A stretch of 7,078 nt of DNA from NCBI GenBank assembly GCA_033763635.1, contig JANRKG010000452.1:1-7078 (forward strand), written 5' to 3'. Under the pieces are notes generated by a model, which was not told the DNA's origin, searched no databases, and saw only the letters and a program-made list of their open reading frames with translations. Below, piece after piece: positions 1-6,475 of the stretch (position 1 is its first letter; the number at the start of each line of letters is the position of its first letter). The stretch is from JANRKG01 sp033763635 (lineage in GTDB: Bacteria > Cyanobacteriota > Cyanobacteriia > GCF-001939115). The translations under genes and the position numbers were made by a program.

Positions 1-459
1 CAGGGTGGGAGCCTGTTGCAACCGAGTGAGGGTCGATCGGGTGAGGTGATAGAACTGCTGAAAAGTCGGCTCCTCTGTTTCCCAATGCGGTTCCAATTCC
101 AAAATCAGTTGGCCCTGGGGCGATCGATGAAGAATGGCACTGAAGGAAACCAGACCCATGGGAGCCTTAACCTGGGTGGGTATCGGGTTGACCTGATCAA
201 AGTCTCGTTCAAGGCACTGTTGCAAGGCAGCGATCGATTCATCGGGCAGCAGGGTCGCAGCAGGCTGCCCCAAAAGAGACCGGGGAGGAATTCCCAAAAT
301 AGTCTGAGTGTTCTCACTCGCCTGGGCGATCGTCCAATTTGGCTCGGTTAGCCCCAGCAGAATCCCGTGAGGCTGGATAGAGCCAGGAATATGAATGGGT
401 TCACGATCGCAATTATTGAGGGTGACGGGTTCAACAGGCATCGGGTTAGAAGCAAGCAT
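1..459 (-). CDS. Bacteriophytochrome, N-terminal part (PAS domain with biliverdin cysteine), cut by the window edge
   Basis: This is the first 153 residues of a red/far-red photoreceptor; the rest lies beyond the left edge. Residues 17-32 read CDREPIHIPGSIQPHG, the hallmark N-terminal block of bacteriophytochromes, and about 20-125 form the PAS-2 fold that packs against the chromophore-binding GAF domain. Cys17 sits where biliverdin-type phytochromes (DrBphP, cyanobacterial CphB) attach biliverdin; phycocyanobilin-type Cph1 uses a GAF cysteine instead. The GAF, PHY and any kinase domain are not in the window, so chromophore choice and kinase activity are inferred. The start is the ATG at 457-459: an in-frame stop at 484-486 excludes a longer form, although Met7 (439-441) is possible. 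No clear Shine-Dalgarno sequence precedes it. It lies about 180 bp downstream of a receiver-histidine kinase on the same strand. Identification as a phytochrome is near certain; the subtype is likely. Confidence 0.93.
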   Translation of the reverse strand, partial: MLASNPMPVEPVTLNNCDREPIHIPGSIQPHGILLGLTEPNWTIAQASENTQTILGIPPRSLLGQPAATLLPDESIAALQQCLERDFDQVNPIPTQVKAPMGLVSFSAILHRSPQGQLILELEPHWETEEPTFQQFYHLTRSTLTRLQQAPTL

Positions 460-475
460 GATCCAGAATCGGGGG

Positions 476-503
476 ATTGGGGGTTAGGAATTGGGGTTGG
501 TGG
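476..503 (+). repeat. Degenerate G-rich heptamer repeat (STRR-like), just upstream of the phytochrome start
   Basis: Four consecutive 7-base units can be read: ATTGGGG, GTTAGGA, ATTGGGG, TTGGTGG. Another G-run (471-475) lies directly before them. Heptamers of the CCCCAAT/ATTGGGG kind are known in cyanobacteria as short tandemly repeated repetitive sequences. The array is short and imperfect, so it is either a decayed STRR or chance low complexity. On the minus strand the tract is C-rich and lies within 20-45 bases of the phytochrome ATG, inside its likely leader. Confidence 0.45.
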
Positions 504-640
504 TCTCCCGTCGAGGCACAAAACTTCCTGTCTTCAGTCGAGGGCAAGGCAGTCCATCATATCGGCGATCAGCCCTGGAAAACCGGATCGATCGTTTCTG
601 GAATTAGGGAGATAAGACCCCGATAGAATTTCACACACAA

Positions 641-1942
641 TCAGATTTCTGATTTAGATCCTACAGGAATGGAGATGATAAACTGAGTTCCCTGCTTCAC
701 TTGACTTTGAACTTCAATACGCCCCTGATGAAGTTCTACCAGTTGGCGCACCACCGCCAACCCTAACCCAGCCCCCGGCATCCCCGGAATCGAATCTGCG
801 TTACTGGCCCGGTAAAAGTGTTCAAAGATTTTTTCTTGTTCTTCTTCAGGAATGCCAATTCCTTGATCCGTCAAAGAGACGAGCACTCGATCGGGTTCGT
901 ACAAAATTTTGAGTGTCACGGGTCCCCCTTGCGGAGAGTAACGCAGGGCATTCGCAATCAAGTTGTTGAGAATATGTCTGAGAAGAACTGGATCGGCCTG
1001 GAGATTGGCTGGAGGAGTTCCCTCCACCACTAGAGAAATTTGGTGGGAAGCCTCATCAGGCTGTTCCCACTCCGCCAGTAATCCCTCACAAAAAGCAGTC
1101 AGTTGCATTGGACTGGGGTTGAACGTGACATAGCGGGAAGCGACCTGTCCTAATGTCAGGGCATTATCTAAAACCCGCACAATTCGTTCGATGCTGCGAT
1201 CGATCCGCTGGAAGTAACGCTGGTTTTGCTCATCCCCCGCTGCCTGCAAGCGGAATTTGAGTAAGCCTGTGGATGTGCCGATCACGGACAGAGGCGTGCG
1301 AAATTCATGGGCAATGGTGTTCAGCAGTTGGGATTTTGCCTGACTCAGGGCTTGTTCCCGTTCTAACGCTTGCTGTAATTGACCTTGAAGTTCTAAAAGT
1401 TCTTCGTTTCGTTGCTTTAACTCGATCGTTCGCGATTCAACCATCTCTTCAAGACTCACATTTAAGAGTTGAAGCGCATTTTCAGTAGCCATCCGAATCC
1501 GAATCTCTTGCTCTAGCTGAACATTACGCTCCTCCAATTGATCCTTCTGCATCCTGAGTTCCTTCTGTAGCCGATTCAGTTGGAGATGATTTTCAATTCG
1601 AGCAAGAACTTCTGAAACTTCAAAGGGTTTGGTGATATAGTCACATCCCCCCACCTGAAAAGACTTGACTTTATCCAGGGAATCATCCAACGCACTGAGA
1701 AAAATAACGGGAATGTGACAGCTTTGGGGGTTGGCCTTGAGTTGACGGCAAACCTCATACCCATCCATCCCCGGCATCAAAACATCCAACAAAACCAGGT
1801 CAGGTGGATTGATGCGGATAATGTTGAGGGCAAAGGAACCACTCTTCGCCTGTCGCACCCGATATCCACGAGCGGATAGGATCGCAGTCAAAACCCGCAG
1901 GTTATCGGGTATGTCGTCAACAATGAGCAGGTCTCCCAGCAT
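641..1942 (-). CDS. Receiver-histidine kinase (REC - coiled coil - HisKA - HATPase), soluble
   Basis: A two-component hybrid with the receiver at the N-terminus, 433 residues from the chosen start. The receiver (about 4-122) has all key residues: acidic pair Asp9/Asp10, phospho-acceptor Asp53 in LVLLDVLMP, Ser83 and Lys105. A long coiled coil (about 122-208, ending ...ALSQAKSQLL) leads into the HisKA domain with His212 in AHEFRTPL. The HATPase domain follows: Asn331 in the N box, DQGIGI from Asp359, an F box, and GAGLG at 390-394. It has no membrane segment or sensory domain, so the receiver is probably the input and the kinase passes phosphate to an unseen partner. The start is uncertain: ATG at 1942 begins right before the receiver, as in family members, while an ATG at 1990 would add 16 unrelated residues. 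Neither has a good ribosome site. It lies between a receiver-GGDEF gene and the phytochrome gene, all on the minus strand. Confidence 0.93.
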   Translation of the reverse strand: MLGDLLIVDDIPDNLRVLTAILSARGYRVRQAKSGSFALNIIRINPPDLVLLDVLMPGMDGYEVCRQLKANPQSCHIPVIFLSALDDSLDKVKSFQVGGCDYITKPFEVSEVLARIENHLQLNRLQKELRMQKDQLEERNVQLEQEIRIRMATENALQLLNVSLEEMVESRTIELKQRNEELLELQGQLQQALEREQALSQAKSQLLNTIAHEFRTPLSVIGTSTGLLKFRLQAAGDEQNQRYFQRIDRSIERIVRVLDNALTLGQVASRYVTFNPSPMQLTAFCEGLLAEWEQPDEASHQISLVVEGTPPANLQADPVLLRHILNNLIANALRYSPQGGPVTLKILYEPDRVLVSLTDQGIGIPEEEQEKIFEHFYRASNADSIPGMPGAGLGLAVVRQLVELHQGRIEVQSQVKQGTQFIISIPVGSKSEI

Positions 1943-2223
1943 AGCGGATGGTGTCCCGATTGCAATGCAATGGATCGACGAACATGACATTTAACATGAC
2001 AATGGACGATCCTAAAATCAACGAATGGAAAAGATTGCTTCTACGCAACCAAATTCGACGCAATGTTCTACACCTCTGACTTGTGCCGAAACCCGCGATT
2101 TCTGTCCTTAGAATTCCCTGCTTATCTCAGCAAATCTCAAAGAGCCTTTATTTTTCTGGATTGTAAGGAAAGAGATCTTTCTTTCTCTCAGGCAGAAAAT
2201 CTTGAGGGCTGGTAATCGCTTTA
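1943..2223. other. Intergenic region between the receiver-GGDEF gene and the downstream receiver-kinase gene
   Basis: About 280 bp without a supported gene. It should hold the leader, and possibly a promoter, of the receiver-histidine kinase at 641-1942, but no convincing -35/-10 pair was found. A small inverted repeat, GAAAGA/TCTTTC at 2168-2181, has no T-tract and is not a credible terminator. A 9-base direct repeat occurs at 1981-1989 and 1993-2001. If the kinase starts at the alternative ATG (1988-1990), the gap shrinks to about 233 bp. Confidence 0.6.
1981..2001. repeat. Direct repeat AACATGACA, two copies 12 bp apart
   Basis: The 9-mer AACATGACA occurs at 1981-1989 and again at 1993-2001, separated by TTT. 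It lies 39 bp upstream of the preferred start of the receiver-histidine kinase and overlaps the alternative start. A roughly one-helical-turn spacing would suit a dimeric regulator, but two short copies could also arise by chance. No matching regulator is known to me. Confidence 0.3.
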
Positions 2224-3213
2224 TCATGCCAGCAAAGACGGCCCTAATCTCAGACGATGGAGAAATTCCAGTTGAAAACTGGGGTCATAGACCCGATAGG
2301 CATTGCCTCCTTTGCGGTTCAAGTGATTCATGGTAATCTCCGCCTGGGTCAGCAGACTACTCAAACTCTCCTGCCCTGTCCGATCGGTGGCGATGCCAAT
2401 ACTGGCGGTTAAGGAAAGATCATGGGAATTCACCCGAAGCGGCGTGGCAACCAGTTTCAACAACGCCTGGGGAACTTCCGTAATGGGATGGGGACTCTCC
2501 AGCGGTTGCAACAACACGGCAAACTGGTGAGATTGCAAGTAGGCAACCATGACCACAAGGCCAGGATTCCGGCTCGCGTAGTCCGAGAGCCGTTTCGCGA
2601 TTGCCTTCAGCAAAGCCTGCCCAAATGCCTGTCCCAGAGTTTGGCTAATGGTAGGGTACTGATCGATGCCCAGTACCAGTAAGGGTAAACAACGATCGTG
2701 CAAAATTGCCTGGGTTTGAATGGGCCGAAAATAGCGTTGTAAGTAAGTCTGATTGGGCAGTTGGGTCAGACTGTCATGGTGAACAAGATGATCCAGAGCA
2801 TTTTCCAGGTGTTGAATGTGGCGGGTATAGCGTTCTGTCGCCAACACCTGTTTTTTCAACCGCACTGAAATGGTCCGTAATAGTTCTGTGAGGGCAAACG
2901 GCTTGGTCAGGTAGTCATCGGCCCCTAAATCCATTCCCCGTCGCATCTCACCCCGCTCGGCACGGGCGGTTAAAAAGACAAAGGGAATGTTGGCAGTCTT
3001 CAAATCCTGGCGCAGTTCGCGAATCACCTCATACCCATCCATCTCTGGCAGCATCACATCACACAGAATGAGGTCTGGGAGTTGCTCTCGTGCGATTTTC
3101 AACCCACTATAGCCATCGATCGCTGTCGTGACTGCAAATCCTCGGTGTTCCAGCACTTCTTGAATGGATTCGCGAATTTCAGACTCGTCTTCAATGACCA
3201 AAATCGTATTCAT
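2224..3213 (-). CDS. Response regulator with a degenerate GGDEF domain (probably catalytically inactive)
   Basis: 329 residues in two domains. The receiver (about 3-120) is complete: Glu8/Asp9, phospho-acceptor Asp52 in LILCDVMLPEMDG, Thr82 and Lys104. A short helix leads to a GGDEF-family domain (about 140-310), recognised by HHDSLTQLPN (145-154), Asp184 in the first metal-binding strand, and SIGIA (271-275). The signature loop that should read GG(D/E)EF is SHQF (228-231), the usual GD before the long helix is Gly198-Gln199, and no RxxD inhibitory site precedes the loop. Cyclic-di-GMP synthesis is therefore unlikely; nucleotide or partner binding is more plausible. The C-terminal tail (315-329) resembles the hinge that joins GGDEF to EAL domains, but the protein stops there. 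The start at 3213 is supported by AGGG (3221-3224) seven bases upstream and by its position just before the receiver; an in-frame ATG at 3273 is less likely. Confidence 0.92.
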   Translation of the reverse strand: MNTILVIEDESEIRESIQEVLEHRGFAVTTAIDGYSGLKIAREQLPDLILCDVMLPEMDGYEVIRELRQDLKTANIPFVFLTARAERGEMRRGMDLGADDYLTKPFALTELLRTISVRLKKQVLATERYTRHIQHLENALDHLVHHDSLTQLPNQTYLQRYFRPIQTQAILHDRCLPLLVLGIDQYPTISQTLGQAFGQALLKAIAKRLSDYASRNPGLVVMVAYLQSHQFAVLLQPLESPHPITEVPQALLKLVATPLRVNSHDLSLTASIGIATDRTGQESLSSLLTQAEITMNHLNRKGGNAYRVYDPSFQLEFLHRLRLGPSLLA

Positions 3214-3220
3214 GGAGATG

Positions 3221-3224
3221 CCCT
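3221..3224 (-). promoter_or_regulatory. Ribosome binding site (AGGG) that fixes the receiver-GGDEF start
   Basis: AGGG on the minus strand lies seven bases before the ATG at 3211-3213. It favours this start over the in-frame ATG 60 bases further upstream, whose extra 20 residues are not part of a receiver fold. Of the four minus-strand signalling genes here, this one has the clearest Shine-Dalgarno sequence. Confidence 0.55.
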
Positions 3225-3343
3225 GAGATAGTGAGATCCCAATCTTGAAAAAATTCTTCGGAAAACACATCACAGAAAATGAGGACTTTTTTTAGCCTTT
3301 ATGGAAAATTCTGTTAAAGAGTCCGTAATTTCTGGGAGAGGGT

Positions 3344-4411
3344 CTACACTTCAATGGTGAAGACAGAGCCTCTGGGTGTATTATCAGACACCGTGATCTG
3401 GCCTCCGTGAGCTTCGATCGCTATCTTGCAAAAGGCTAACCCCAGGCCAATTTGGGGAACACCGACCGCCATGTTACCGATCTCATAGCGCTCAAAGATC
3501 CGCTGGCGCATTTCCTCATTCACCCCTGCACCCGCATCTGCAACGGCAACGCGAGCTTTTCCGAATTGGAGATACTCTATCTGAAGCACAACCTGGCTTT
3601 TCGACGGTGAAAACTTCAAAGCATTTGAGAGGAGATTGTCGAGAATGCGGCGGAAAATGGCGGCATCGACCCTCACTCCGCCCCCTGCTTCCGGCAATAC
3701 CCCCACTAACTCGATTTGCTTCTGGGCGGCGATCACCTCAAAATCTCTCAGCACCGACTTCCCAACTTGATGAAGATCTACCTCGGTGCGATCGAGCACG
3801 AGCTTTCCGGACTCCAGTTTTGCCATCGTCAGTAGGCTATCGATTAAAGATTGCAGTTGCTGACTGGCGACCGAAATCTGATGCACTTTACGCATTGGTT
3901 TCTCCTCCAGTTCCATCATGCGAAGCAACTCACAACTTAAGACGACATTAGCGAGAGGGTTCCGCAAATCGTGAACAATCATGTAAACCATATCTTCGCG
4001 CAGTTGGAGAAGCGCCTGAAGGTCTTCATATTGATACTTAATTCGCAGCATGGAACGAATCCGCGCCCGAAGTTCTACCCCATTGACAGGCTTACTCACG
4101 AAATCGTCTGCCCCGGCCTCCAAACACTGAGCCAGATCATCTTTAGAATTGAGGGCCGTCACCATAATGATGGGGATATGTTGCCAGGTCGGATGGGCTT
4201 TAATTCGCCGACAGACTTCAAGCCCATCCATGTCAGGCATCATCACATCCAGTAGAATGACATGGGGTTGGCTGGTTTCCAATTGGGCCAAAACTGCTGC
4301 CCCGCTGGGAAAGTATTGCAAGTCGTAGTTTTCTCGAAACAGCAGAATTTCGATGACATCGAAGTTGTCCGACTTGTCATCCACAATCCAGATCGAAGTT
4401 GAAGCGCCCAT
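3344..4411 (-). CDS. Receiver-histidine kinase (REC - HisKA - HATPase), soluble
   Basis: A second N-terminal-receiver hybrid kinase, 355 residues from the chosen start. The receiver (about 6-125) has Asp11/Asp12, phospho-acceptor Asp55 in VILLDVMMPDMDG, Thr85 and Lys107. A short linker (125-140) leads directly to HisKA with His147 in IVHDLRNPL, then HATPase: Asn263 in LLSNALKFSP, Asp292 in DAGAGV, the F box IFERYE, and GLGL at 322-325. All catalytic boxes look intact. There is no membrane segment or sensory domain, and the linker is much shorter than in the kinase at 641-1942, so the two are not recent duplicates. Several in-frame ATGs exist (4486, 4456, 4411); 4411 sits just before the receiver, as in relatives, but none has a clear ribosome site, so 380 residues from 4486 remains possible. 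It is the first gene of the minus-strand signalling run and diverges from the SLH protein gene. The phosphate target is unknown. Confidence 0.93.
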   Translation of the reverse strand: MGASTSIWIVDDKSDNFDVIEILLFRENYDLQYFPSGAAVLAQLETSQPHVILLDVMMPDMDGLEVCRRIKAHPTWQHIPIIMVTALNSKDDLAQCLEAGADDFVSKPVNGVELRARIRSMLRIKYQYEDLQALLQLREDMVYMIVHDLRNPLANVVLSCELLRMMELEEKPMRKVHQISVASQQLQSLIDSLLTMAKLESGKLVLDRTEVDLHQVGKSVLRDFEVIAAQKQIELVGVLPEAGGGVRVDAAIFRRILDNLLSNALKFSPSKSQVVLQIEYLQFGKARVAVADAGAGVNEEMRQRIFERYEIGNMAVGVPQIGLGLAFCKIAIEAHGGQITVSDNTPRGSVFTIEV

Positions 4412-4822
4412 GAAAATCAAATTCTGCGAAGGTGAGAAGTCCACTAAACCAGCCATTTTTACATTTGAGTGGAGTAGCCTGTACATTCTAGGATGCCCAG
4501 ACGACAGGAACCCTCTGAAAAGTTCACAAAATGAATTGATAAATAAATAATTCTTTAAACAAAAATCGACCCCTTGCCGAGGCAGGGAAAATTGAGAAGC
4601 GAGAGAAAAAGTATCCCGTTACAAATTTTCAAAATTGCTTTCAAGGCGGAACCTGTTCCTCTATTCCAGGAGTCAATGACTCAAGCTGCGATCGTTTTAG
4701 AGAAGCAAAATTGACAGGCAATGTTGCAGGATAGTGATCGGGCCAGACAGTTAACGCTACACCCCTACAGACACAATTCGTTTTTTATTCAAAATTTGCG
4801 TTTACAAGAGTTGGTAAAGATT
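4412..4822. other. Divergent intergenic region between the signalling block and the SLH protein gene
   Basis: About 410 bp with no supported gene if the chosen starts are right. It should hold the minus-strand promoter for the receiver-kinase run and the plus-strand promoter for the exported SLH protein. An AT-rich stretch (about 4533-4565) and a TTGACA at 4711-4716 are the visible candidates. A short hairpin, CCTTGCC/GGCAGGG (about 4573-4588), has a 2-base loop and one wobble pair. It has no T-tract and is not called as a terminator. Confidence 0.6.
4711..4739 (+). promoter_or_regulatory. Candidate promoter for the SLH protein gene (perfect -35, weak -10)
   Basis: A perfect TTGACA lies at 4711-4716. 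With a spacer of 15-17 bases the -10 would fall in TAGTGATC (4732-4739), a poor match to TATAAT. If it is used, transcription would begin near 4745, giving a leader of about 75-80 bases before the ATG at 4823. That would exclude the upstream in-frame ATG at 4721, which lies inside this element. Confidence 0.35.
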
Positions 4823-6025
4823 ATGGTGCAATCTAATCCATTGTTTCGCTTGGGTGCGACTTCCCTGGGAATCGGCCTGGGAATTGTGATGGCTGGCCTG
4901 CCTGTGCCGCAAATGGGCGATCGGTCCCTCTCAGGGGCAGCCGTTGCACAGCAAGCGTTTCAACAACAAGAAGTAGATCAGAGTAAATACATAGTGCTGG
5001 CTTCCCCTGTTGGCAACGATTACAAACCGTTGATTCTGGAGCAAGTTTCAGATCAGCGTGCTTGCTGGACCGAAAGTGGCACGAATCCTGTCCTGGTCGA
5101 TCCCCTTTTACTGAAGTTTGACTTCACAGGCATTTGTGGACGCAGTGTAGACAGCAACGGTTACTCAATTCGGATGGCGGGTCGCGAATTTGGCCCATTT
5201 TATAGCCTCCGGGTGGTTCCGATGGGGAATGACCTGACCCTGGTTGGAGTTCATATCTATGATCCGAAAGCAGCCCCCATCGAACTGGGCCGCACCAATG
5301 GCCTTCCCCCGAAAGGACAATTTGCCAAGTTTCAGTTAAATTCAGGCTGGCGACTCACCCGCCGAACCTTAGGGAATAAGGTACTGGGCCACATCTACCT
5401 GACCACTGATACCCTTGCTGCCGGAACCGTCATTTCCGCTGGAGATTTCTCAGACACGCAACGTCACTGGGCCAGGAACTACATCAAAGCCCTGGCTGAG
5501 CGGAGTATTATCACCGGATTCCCCGATGGGAGTTTTCGCCCAGAAGCGCCTGTGACACGGGTACAATTTGCGGTGATTGTCAGCAAAGCCTTTCCTTTTG
5601 TTTCCCCCAGTCGTCCCGCCCCCAGCTTTACCGACATCCCCAGCACCTTCTGGGGTTTGCAGCCCGTGCAAACAGCAGCACAACAGGGCTTCATTTCCGG
5701 TTATCCCGACGGCACCTTCAAACCCAATGACAGCATTCTGCGAATGCAAGCACTCCTTGCGCTGGCAGGTGGCTTGAAACTGACACCCACTAACCCCGAA
5801 GCCCTGGCTCTGTTCCAGGATGCAACGGAAGTTCCTACCTATGCAAAGAGTGCCATCTCAGCAAGCACGGAACGCAAGATCATTGTGAACTATCCCAAGG
5901 TAAACATTCTCAATCCAAATCGCCCCGCAACCCGTGCAGAAGTTGCGGCCTTCGTCTATCAAGCGCTGGTAGATGCGGGGCAGGTAAAGGCGATCGAGTC
6001 TCCCTACATTGCGGGAAACCAATAA
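4823..6025 (+). CDS. Exported DUF3747 protein with three SLH (S-layer homology) repeats
   Basis: A 400-residue envelope protein. A signal peptide (1-42) has a hydrophobic core of LGATSLGIGLGIVMAGL and a likely cleavage after AVA (40-42). Residues about 48-200 match the DUF3747 family, with FQQQEVDQSKYIVLASP, FDFTGICGRS and SNGYSIRMAG as typical blocks; Cys81 and Cys105 could form a disulfide outside the cytoplasm. Three SLH repeats follow (about 208-256, 268-318, 330-384). The third keeps the classic TRAE; the first has TRVQ and the second LRMQ. SLH triads bind secondary cell-wall polysaccharide on peptidoglycan, so the protein is probably held in the periplasm or cell wall; what DUF3747 does is unknown. 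An in-frame ATG at 4721 would add 34 residues ahead of the signal peptide, so 4823 is preferred. It is divergent from the signalling genes and followed by a strong terminator at 6144, suggesting a single-gene transcript. Confidence 0.93.
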   Translation: MVQSNPLFRLGATSLGIGLGIVMAGLPVPQMGDRSLSGAAVAQQAFQQQEVDQSKYIVLASPVGNDYKPLILEQVSDQRACWTESGTNPVLVDPLLLKFDFTGICGRSVDSNGYSIRMAGREFGPFYSLRVVPMGNDLTLVGVHIYDPKAAPIELGRTNGLPPKGQFAKFQLNSGWRLTRRTLGNKVLGHIYLTTDTLAAGTVISAGDFSDTQRHWARNYIKALAERSIITGFPDGSFRPEAPVTRVQFAVIVSKAFPFVSPSRPAPSFTDIPSTFWGLQPVQTAAQQGFISGYPDGTFKPNDSILRMQALLALAGGLKLTPTNPEALALFQDATEVPTYAKSAISASTERKIIVNYPKVNILNPNRPATRAEVAAFVYQALVDAGQVKAIESPYIAGNQ

Positions 6026-6143
6026 TACAGCAGTGTGAAGATTAAATTTTCCCCAAAAAGGGAGGAGAGGTTAATTAACTTTTGTAGAGAATAGACATTC
6101 TCCTGGGAGATCTTTACTAAGTCGAAAAATATCACCTGGTTTG

Positions 6144-6175
6144 AAAAAGGAAGGGAACGTTCCCTTCCTTTTTTT
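6144..6175 (+). terminator. Strong intrinsic terminator after the SLH protein gene
   Basis: A perfect inverted repeat with 15-base arms (6144-6158 and 6159-6173) is centred on GGGAACGTTCCC. The right arm ends in a run of seven T (6169-6175). It lies about 120 bp after the SLH gene stop, with no gene between. The left arm begins with five A, so the minus strand also ends in T and the element may stop transcription in both directions. Confidence 0.88.
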
Positions 6176-6231
6176 ATTTACTTGCGCCTGAAAACGCTAA
6201 TCAGAAGAACGTTTGACTGATTTTTCCTACT

Positions 6232-6276
6232 AAAAAATGGGCAAGACTCATCGAGTCTTTCACTCAAATAAGCCCA
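6232..6276 (-). terminator. Hairpin with a T-tract on the minus strand, no known upstream gene
   Basis: On the minus strand, TGGGC (6276-6272) pairs with GCCCA (6242-6238) and is followed at once by six T (6237-6232). Inside it is a perfect 7-base hairpin, AAGACTC/GAGTCTT, with a 3-base loop (6243-6259), plus a 12-base bulge on one side. This looks like an intrinsic terminator for leftward transcription, yet no minus-strand gene lies upstream of it in the window. It could end a small RNA, stop antisense reads, or be a structured element in the plus-strand leader. Confidence 0.42.
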
Positions 6277-6469
6277 CTTTGGAGAAGAATCTTGATGCCC
6301 AAAGCATTTTATTTTTTGCAAAAGTCAGTATTTTTCTTTCTTTCTTTTTCCTTCGTCATGAAGTTAAGTAAACAATCCGTGAATCCATAGAGAGATGTTT
6401 AAGGAAACAATAGACTCACCTTAATCTTCCTGTGGGATTACTGAGACTGGCAATTTCATGGGCTGTGTT

Positions 6470-6475
6470 AGGGAG
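6470..6475 (+). promoter_or_regulatory. Ribosome binding site of the phosphodiesterase gene
   Basis: AGGGAG lies five bases before the ATG at 6481. An in-frame TAG at 6469-6471 rules out any longer N-terminus, so the start is well fixed. Confidence 0.7.

Noticed and set aside
105..317. A 70-codon minus-strand open frame overlapping the phytochrome
   Set aside because: Out of frame with the phytochrome coding sequence, which carries the conserved motif; a shadow frame.
639..654. 7-base inverted repeat AATCAGA/TCTGATT across the stop codon of the receiver-kinase
   Set aside because: The loop is too small, there are no GC-rich arms, and the following minus-strand sequence is TGTGTG rather than a T-run.
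2168..2181. Hairpin GAAAGA/TCTTTC after the receiver-GGDEF gene
   Set aside because: Short AT-rich arms, a 2-base loop and no T-run in the direction of transcription.
2190..2226. Possible EAL-domain remnant (a YQP tripeptide) just after the receiver-GGDEF stop codon
   Set aside because: Only three residues match, the spacing from the hinge is too short, and stops occur in the frame. No further EAL motif can be read in any minus-strand frame up to the next gene.
3283..3324. Inverted repeat GGACTTTTT/AAAGAGTCC between two signalling genes, considered as a terminator
   Set aside because: One mismatch, a loop of about 24 bases, and no T-tract after the second arm on the minus strand.
3607..3951. 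A 114-codon plus-strand open frame inside the receiver-kinase gene
   Set aside because: It is antisense to a well-supported kinase with all catalytic motifs and shows no recognisable domain; a shadow frame.
6361..6427. Pho-box-like octamers (AAGTTAAG, CTTAATCT) upstream of the phosphodiesterase gene
   Set aside because: They are single imperfect copies without the 11-base tandem spacing of cyanobacterial Pho boxes, so phosphate control is not supported.
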